DNA from: CAYOWK01 sp964407665
GTDB lineage: Bacteria > Pseudomonadota > Alphaproteobacteria > Caulobacterales > Hyphomonadaceae
NCBI GenBank assembly: GCA_964407665.1
Contig: CAYOWK010000020.1
Location: forward strand, 1 to 64,000
Reading direction: 5' to 3'
DNA: 64,000 nucleotides
Every line of letters starts with the position of its first letter. The stretch's first letter is position 1. The position numbers and the translations under genes were made by a program. Shown in pieces: positions 59,527-64,000 of the stretch. The notes under the pieces are model-generated. The model made no database searches and was not told the origin of the DNA. It saw nothing but the letters and a program-made list of their open reading frames with translations.

Positions 59527-60816
59527 ATGAAAGAAGCCGAACCCATCCAGATCAGCTCTGCGGCGGCGACGCCAGTGCCGCCCGCGCTACGCCGCATGAA
59601 GCGCGCCGCCAACGGTCTGCTCCTGCTGATGACCGCCCTGTTTCTGGTGACGCACATCTGGTCGCCGGGTCCGGGCTGGGCGGAGATCGCGTGGGGTTAT
59701 CTGCGCGCCTTCGCAGAGGCCGCAATGGTCGGCGGACTTGCAGACTGGTTTGCTGTCACCGCCATCTTCAGGCGCCCGCTGGGCCTGCCCATCCCGCATA
59801 CGGCTGTCATCCCGCGCAGCCAGGACCGCATCGCCGATTCGGTCGGCCGCTTCATCGCCGACAATTTCCTGCACGCCGAACTCGTCGCCGAACGGGTCAA
59901 GGGCAAGGATCTCAGCGAGGGCGTGGCGCGATGGCTGTCCGACCCCGCGCAGGCCAAATCACTGGCCTCGGGCGTGGCGTCGGCGATTCCAGGTCTGCTC
60001 GACACGCTCGATGACGACACGGTTTCGGCCTTCCTGAAGGAGCAGGCGTCATCGGCCGCCAGCGCCGCCAATCTGGCCCCGGCTGCAGGCTCCATCATCG
60101 AGGCGCTTCTGGAACAGGGCCGCCATCAGGCGATCCTCGACGCCGTGCTGCGTGAAGGCTTCCGCCTGATGGAGCAGAACGAGCACATCATCCGCGAGAA
60201 GGTTCGCGGCCGATCCGGCTGGCTATTGCGCATGGCGTCGATCGACCGGCGGGCGGCAGACGCCCTGATCAACGGCATCGAGGAATTGCTGCACGAAGTT
60301 GCGATCAATCCCAACCACCCGTTCCGCACACGCGTCACAGAGATCGTCGAACAGTTCGCCCTGGACCTGCGCGATGACCCGATACTCCATAAGCGCATCG
60401 AGACGTGGGTGCGCGATGCGCTCACGCATCCGTCAGTGACGTCCGCCGTCGGCGCGGGGTGGAGCAGCGTCAAGGCCACCCTGCGCAAGGACGCGATGTC
60501 GGAGACCGGCAAAATCCGCGAGTATTTCGGCTATGCGCTGGTCAATGTTGGCGAGGGCCTTCTGCAACAGGCCAGCGTGCGCGAGGCGCTGAACGTCCGC
60601 ATGCGCACGCTGCTGGTCGATCTGGCTCAGAGGCATGGCGAGGATGTCGCGCGCCTCGTCTCGGAGACGATCCGGGGCTGGGACGCCAACACGATTGTCG
60701 AAAAGCTGGAGACAAGCGTGGGCCGCGACCTCCAGTTCATCCGCCTAAACGGCACCGTGATTGGTGGGCTGGTCGGCCTCGCACTACACGGCGGCTCAGC
60801 GTTACTGGGTCACTAG
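59527..60816 (+). CDS. DUF445 family membrane-associated protein
   Basis: A 429-residue protein. A first helix (NGLLLLMTALFLVTHIW) and a second (LRAFAEAAMVGGLADWFAVTAIF) are followed by RRPLGLPIPHTAVIPRSQDRIADSVGRFIADNFL, the DUF445 hallmark. A long helical segment follows (about 100-400) and a final hydrophobic stretch (NGTVIGGLVGLALHGGSALLGH). Relatives such as E. coli YjiN are uncharacterised. The gene is transcribed opposite to its neighbours and interrupts the ruv group. Confidence 0.92.
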   Translation: MKEAEPIQISSAAATPVPPALRRMKRAANGLLLLMTALFLVTHIWSPGPGWAEIAWGYLRAFAEAAMVGGLADWFAVTAIFRRPLGLPIPHTAVIPRSQDRIADSVGRFIADNFLHAELVAERVKGKDLSEGVARWLSDPAQAKSLASGVASAIPGLLDTLDDDTVSAFLKEQASSAASAANLAPAAGSIIEALLEQGRHQAILDAVLREGFRLMEQNEHIIREKVRGRSGWLLRMASIDRRAADALINGIEELLHEVAINPNHPFRTRVTEIVEQFALDLRDDPILHKRIETWVRDALTHPSVTSAVGAGWSSVKATLRKDAMSETGKIREYFGYALVNVGEGLLQQASVREALNVRMRTLLVDLAQRHGEDVARLVSETIRGWDANTIVEKLETSVGRDLQFIRLNGTVIGGLVGLALHGGSALLGH

Positions 60817-60817
60817 A

Positions 60818-61441
60818 TCAGGCGGCCGGAGCGAGAGCCTTCAGGGCCGCCCGGATCAGCTGGCTCTCGCTTGCACCTTCGCCCAGGTCGCGCGCCGCAG
60901 CCGCCACCACGCGCGCAGCATCCGCATTGGCGTAGCCAAGATTGACGAGAGCCGAGACGGCGTCGGCGCGCGCGCCCGTTGGCGCCTGAGCGACGCTGGC
61001 CCCTGCTCCCGAGCCTGCCGTGAACGCCGCGAACATGTCCGACGGCGGCGGCTTGCCCTTGAACTCCGTCACAATGCGTTCGGCCAGCTTCTTGCCGACG
61101 CCGTGCGCCCGCGTGATGGAGGCTGTGTCGGCAAGCGCGATGGCGTCCATCAGCTGTGCGGGCGGCAACGCATCAAGGATCGACAGCGCGACGCGCGCGC
61201 CGACGCCCGGGGCGTCCTGCAGGCGCGCGAACCATGCACGCTCCTCCGCCTCGGCGAAGGCGTAGAGCCGGATGGCGCTCTCGCTCATCTGTGTCTCAAC
61301 GAAGACCTGCGCGGCCTCTCCGACCGTCAGTTTCTGAAGCGTGCGGACGCCAGCCTGGACGAGATATCCCACGCCGCCCACATCGATCAGGGCCTGATTT
61401 TCCCCGACACCCGCAACCGTGCCTTTGAGTCTTCCGATCAT
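60818..61441 (-). CDS. ruvA: Holliday junction DNA helicase subunit RuvA
   Basis: A 207-residue protein. The N-terminal OB fold starts MIGRLKGTVAGVGENQALIDVGGVGYLV. Two helix-hairpin-helix motifs follow (LQDAPGVGARVALSIL and ITRAHGVGKKLAERIVTEFK). The C-terminal domain III that binds RuvB includes DAVSALVNLGYANADAARVV. Length is normal. It begins 33 bp downstream of ruvC and its stop touches the DUF445 stop region on the opposite strand. Confidence 0.97.
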   Translation of the reverse strand: MIGRLKGTVAGVGENQALIDVGGVGYLVQAGVRTLQKLTVGEAAQVFVETQMSESAIRLYAFAEAEERAWFARLQDAPGVGARVALSILDALPPAQLMDAIALADTASITRAHGVGKKLAERIVTEFKGKPPPSDMFAAFTAGSGAGASVAQAPTGARADAVSALVNLGYANADAARVVAAAARDLGEGASESQLIRAALKALAPAA

Positions 61442-61474
61442 CGTGTGAGTCTTCCGGTCATCGTAGCTGGCCGA

Positions 61475-61975
61475 TCATGCCCGCAGCTTTGCCGCAATGG
61501 GTCGATGGTGAGCGCCGCAGATGGCGACGGCCAGTGCGTCGGCTGCATCGGCTGAAACCTCGCCCGCCTTGGGCAGCAGGCGGCGCACCATGAACGCCAC
61601 CTGCGTCTTGTCGGCGGCGCCGGTGCCGACCACCGTCTGCTTCACCTTGCGGGCCGCGAATTCGGCGACCGACAGGCCGGCGGAGGCCAGCGTCGCCAGA
61701 GCCACGCCGCGCGCCTGCCCCAGCAGCAGGGTCGACTTGGGATTCATGTTCACGAACGTTTCTTCGACCGCCGATTCATGCGGTTCGTACGCCACGATGA
61801 CCGCCCTAAGGCCAGAGCCGACCTGGGCCAGCCGCTCGGCCATGGGCGCGTCGGCCTCGGGCTTCACTACGCCGTGGGCGATCCAGGTGAGTTTCGAGCC
61901 GCACAGTTCGATGATCCCCCAGCCGGTGAGGCGGAGGCCGGGGTCGACGCCCAGGATGCGAATCGCCGGCTGCAT
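61475..61975 (-). CDS. ruvC: Holliday junction resolvase RuvC
   Basis: A 166-residue endonuclease of the RNase H fold. The acidic residues are in LGVDPGLRLTGWG (Asp), AVEETFVNMNPKS (Glu pair) and SADAADALAVAICGAHH (two Asp). Length is normal. It cuts symmetric strands of four-way junctions after RuvAB branch migration. It is the first gene of the ruvC-ruvA pair and is divergent from the Tat-signal protein across 87 bp. Confidence 0.97.
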   Translation of the reverse strand: MQPAIRILGVDPGLRLTGWGIIELCGSKLTWIAHGVVKPEADAPMAERLAQVGSGLRAVIVAYEPHESAVEETFVNMNPKSTLLLGQARGVALATLASAGLSVAEFAARKVKQTVVGTGAADKTQVAFMVRRLLPKAGEVSADAADALAVAICGAHHRPIAAKLRA

Positions 61976-62062
61976 GTGCGCTACCTTCCCACAGAATCGA
62001 ACGATAGGGGAACACTCCAGCCGTTAAGAAGCCGGAAACCGGCTGGGGCGAGCCTGTCGGGC

Positions 62063-62716
62063 ATGTCCGATCCTGCCGCCATTTTTACCCGCCGGGCCCT
62101 TCTGGCCGCTGGCGCCGGCCTGATGGCCTCCCCTGCCGCTTTCGCGGCGCCGGCCCTGTCTTTCCCGATGCGGCTGGCCTACGCCCGTGTCGGCGAGGCG
62201 GGATTTGTGCCCGTGAAGACAGCCGAACAGGATGTCTGGAGCGCCTTGCGCATGCGGACAGGGGGCCTGATCGACGAGATTCTGCCGTTGCCGGTGGGCG
62301 GAATGCTGGGCCTGCCGCCTCCCGAGGCCGATGGCGGCGCTGGCTGCGCGCTGGCTGCCCGGCGGATCGCCATGGACGAGGGCTACTCGCAGATCCTGCT
62401 CTACGCCACCGCGAGCGGACGGCCCGCCCGCCCGGCAAAGGACATGTACTGGCTCGACAAGGTGTTCGAAAGCGTCCGCACGGAGCTCAGCTTCTCCAAC
62501 AGCGCCATCGCGGAGCTTCATCTTCTGGACGTGGAAGGCGGTCGCCCGCTTCTCTCGGTCACGGCCGACGCCCCTCCCCGGACGCCGCTTGTCCTGACCG
62601 AGCCGCATGCCGGAAACGAGCGCCGCGCTCTCAATGGCATCGCCCTGGCGTTCGAGCGCCGTCTGCAGGACGCCGCCCGCCCGCAATACCGGGCCCAGAA
62701 GTCGATCGCGGACTGA
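62063..62716 (+). CDS. Exported protein with Tat-like signal, hypothetical
   Basis: A 217-residue protein started at ATG 62063. The leader FTRRALLAAGAGLMASPAAFAAP has a twin Arg and AxA cleavage site. The mature part has a segment with QDVWSALRMRTGGLIDEILPLPVG, and later ARRIAMDEGYSQILLYATASG and DMYWLDKVFESVRTELSF. The strand pattern resembles an alpha/beta fold with possible nucleotide or peptide binding, but no family was recognised. It is convergent with the ycgN-type gene across 6 bp. Confidence 0.72.
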   Translation: MSDPAAIFTRRALLAAGAGLMASPAAFAAPALSFPMRLAYARVGEAGFVPVKTAEQDVWSALRMRTGGLIDEILPLPVGGMLGLPPPEADGGAGCALAARRIAMDEGYSQILLYATASGRPARPAKDMYWLDKVFESVRTELSFSNSAIAELHLLDVEGGRPLLSVTADAPPRTPLVLTEPHAGNERRALNGIALAFERRLQDAARPQYRAQKSIAD

Positions 62717-62722
62717 CCGGCT

Positions 62723-63208
62723 CTACTTCCGCCTGCGGGCCTTGCGGCGATAGGCTTCCGGAGGCCGGTTGGCCCAGTCGACGATATGGTCGACGGCCTC
62801 GTCCACGTTCACGTCGTCCTCATTGACCGTCTTGCCCTGGGTGGATGCGCCCCGGCGGTGGATTTCGTCGCGGTCGCCGCACACCAGATAGTGCCAGTCC
62901 GGCAGGTCCTTGCCTTCCTCGACCAGCCGGTAGGCGCAGCTGAGCGGCAGCCAGTCATACCGGCCGATTGATTCCGGCGTCAGCTTGATGCAGTCCGCTA
63001 CATACTGCTTGCGGTTGGCGTAGTTGGAGCACTGGCAGGTTGCAGGGTTGAGCAGCCGGCAATGCAGGCCCGTGAACACCACCTCGCGCGTGTCCTCGTC
63101 TTCGAGTTTCACAAGGCAGCATTTCGCGCAACCGTCGCAGAGCGACTCCCACTCCTCGCCTGACATTTCCGCCAGCGACTTGGTCTTCCAGAACGGGAGA
63201 TCGCTCAT
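62723..63208 (-). CDS. YcgN-type cysteine cluster protein (UPF0260)
   Basis: A 161-residue protein. It starts MSDLPFWKTKSLAEMSGEEWESLCDGCAKCCLVKLED, followed by GLHCRLLNPATCQCSNYANR and YVADCIKLTPESIGRYDWLPLSCAYR, then HYLVCGDRDEIH. The Cys pattern is that of the YcgN/YkgJ zinc- or iron-binding family, whose role is unknown. Length is normal. The next gene on this strand begins 7 bp upstream (at 63512, ending 63216), suggesting one operon with the mini-GNATs. Confidence 0.93.
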   Translation of the reverse strand: MSDLPFWKTKSLAEMSGEEWESLCDGCAKCCLVKLEDEDTREVVFTGLHCRLLNPATCQCSNYANRKQYVADCIKLTPESIGRYDWLPLSCAYRLVEEGKDLPDWHYLVCGDRDEIHRRGASTQGKTVNEDDVNVDEAVDHIVDWANRPPEAYRRKARRRK

Positions 63209-63215
63209 GGGGGCG

Positions 63216-63512
63216 TCAGAACGGCGTGTTCAGGATGTCCTGCCACTCGGGATGCTTTTCAAGCGTCGCCTTCGTGAACGGACACAGGGGAATCACCTTC
63301 AGGCCGCGCGCGCGGACGTCGTGCACCATGAACTCGACCAGCGCCTTGCCGACGCCGAGCCCGGCGAGCGCGTCAGGAACGCCTGTATGGTCGATGATCT
63401 GGATCTTTTCCCCCGCCTTGGAGAACGTCATTTCCGCCTCAGGCTTGCCCGGGATGCGCGCCACATAGCGGCCGCCGGTGGGAAAGTCCTCGCGGGTGAT
63501 GGGAATGTCCAT
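63216..63512 (-). CDS. Small GNAT-like N-acetyltransferase (mini-GNAT), copy 2
   Basis: A 98-residue protein of the short acetyltransferase family. Core: GRYVARIPGKPEAEMTFSKAGEKIQIIDHTGVPDALAGLGVGKALVEFMVHDVRARGLKVIPLCPFTKATLEKHPEWQDI. The GLGVGKAL turn binds acetyl-CoA, and the conserved Cys in PLCPF is typical of the family. It is related to the next upstream gene over its full length, so the pair arose by duplication. The substrate is unknown. Confidence 0.88.
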   Translation of the reverse strand: MDIPITREDFPTGGRYVARIPGKPEAEMTFSKAGEKIQIIDHTGVPDALAGLGVGKALVEFMVHDVRARGLKVIPLCPFTKATLEKHPEWQDILNTPF

Positions 63513-63530
63513 GCCGGTCTCCTTGGTCGG

Positions 63531-63851
63531 TCAGCTGTAGTCCGGATCGCGTACGTCCTGCCAGTCCCTGTGGCGCTCAAGCATGGCCTTCACGAAACTG
63601 CACAGCGGCACGACCAGGGCATTGCTGGCGCGCGCATCCTCGACGAGACGCTGGACCAGCGCCTTGCCAACGCCAAGGCCCGACAGTTCATCCGGAACGC
63701 CTGTGTGCTTGGCCACGATGCGGCGAACGCCCTTCGAGTCATCGATCTTGAATGTGAGTTCGGCCTCGTGGCCGTTGACGTGCGTTACGTAACGGCCCTG
63801 CCCCGAAGCGGTCTCCACAGCGATGACGATTTCAGGGGTAGCCTCGCCCAT
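63531..63851 (-). CDS. Small GNAT-like N-acetyltransferase (mini-GNAT), copy 1
   Basis: A 106-residue protein paralogous to its downstream neighbour: HTGVPDELSGLGVGKALVQRLVEDARASNALVVPLCSFVKAMLERHRDWQDV aligns with the copy at 63216 without gaps. The N-terminus has extra residues (MGEATPEIVIAVETASGQGRY). The stop is 18 bp before the next start. Tandem copies on one transcript suggest slightly different acceptors or a heterodimer. Confidence 0.88.
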   Translation of the reverse strand: MGEATPEIVIAVETASGQGRYVTHVNGHEAELTFKIDDSKGVRRIVAKHTGVPDELSGLGVGKALVQRLVEDARASNALVVPLCSFVKAMLERHRDWQDVRDPDYS

Positions 63852-63940
63852 GCCGGGTCCAGTCCGCTCGCATCAAGGGCGGGAGCGCCCAGCGCCTGAA
63901 ATGGCGTATGGCCTGGCGCAATGCAATCTGCCGGAAGAGA

Positions 63941-64000
63941 TCAGGCGAAGAGTTCGTCGACAGCCGACTGTTCGGGCGTAGCGGCAGCGCCGGATGCGCC
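63941..64000 (-). CDS. C-terminal end of a minus-strand gene (truncated by window edge)
   Basis: Twenty codons are open up to the edge and read GASGAAATPEQSAVDELFA before a TGA at 63941. A flexible Ala-rich linker followed by a short acidic amphipathic end (QSAVDELFA) resembles the C-terminal CheY-binding tail of CheZ-like proteins, but this is only a resemblance. The 89 bp to the mini-GNAT start show nothing else. Confidence 0.35.
   Translation of the reverse strand, partial: GASGAAATPEQSAVDELFA

Noticed and set aside
1..64000. Prophage, insertion sequence or integrative element
   Set aside because: No transposase, integrase, phage structural gene, target-site duplication or attachment repeat was recognised.

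Overview
This is a GC-rich (roughly two-thirds G+C), densely coded chromosomal segment from an alphaproteobacterium. The closest overall fit is the Caulobacterales/Hyphomonadaceae group. Grounds for this are the very large NAD-glutamate dehydrogenase (GdhZ type), the phoR-pstCAB-phoU-phoB order without pstS, the split pntAA/pntAB/pntB transhydrogenase, an aa3-oxidase subunit IV of the alphaproteobacterial type, a UrcA-family protein and REP-like intergenic elements. No rRNA, tRNA, insertion sequence, prophage or CRISPR array was seen.

Layout. 1-12.7 kb: the end of a TetR regulator, a small membrane protein, a chemoreceptor without periplasmic domain, a lipoprotein, a HerA/DUF853 ATPase, an AI-2E-family membrane protein, the 1618-residue glutamate dehydrogenase, a GNAT acetyltransferase and a DUF3916-like protein. 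12.7-20.7 kb: the phosphate regulon on the minus strand (phoR, pstC, pstA, pstB, phoU, phoB). PstA is about twice the usual size because of a large coiled-coil insertion. 20.9-25.7 kb: an M13 metallopeptidase lipoprotein, an NDUFA9-like protein and a Tat-exported aminotransferase.

25.9-43.9 kb is an accessory-looking envelope redox region. It holds a cytochrome c'-like lipoprotein with two related small membrane proteins, a REP-containing non-coding kilobase, a DUF6152 protein with an unknown lipoprotein, a YbbAP-TesA locus, two paralogous PQQ/cytochrome c lipoproteins around a UrcA protein, an alpha/beta hydrolase, and a redoxin-like/cytochrome c/copper monooxygenase/EF-hand fusion. Most of these act in the periplasm, and several carry CxxCH haem sites. 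The substrate chemistry is not evident.

44.1-64 kb is mostly housekeeping: cytochrome oxidase subunit IV, the transhydrogenase operon with an extra small membrane ORF, ExoD, PMP3, several small membrane proteins, DinB, DoxX, UppP, gltD-gltB, ruvB separated from ruvC-ruvA, a SemiSWEET, DUF445, YcgN and two tandem mini-GNATs. The minus-strand fragment at the right edge may be the end of another gene.

Nitrogen and redox metabolism are linked here. GltBD consumes NADPH to make glutamate, PntAB can regenerate NADPH from the proton gradient, and GdhZ returns glutamate to 2-oxoglutarate with NAD+. Starts were moved inward from the longest reading frame where a ribosome binding site, signal peptide or family length argued for it.
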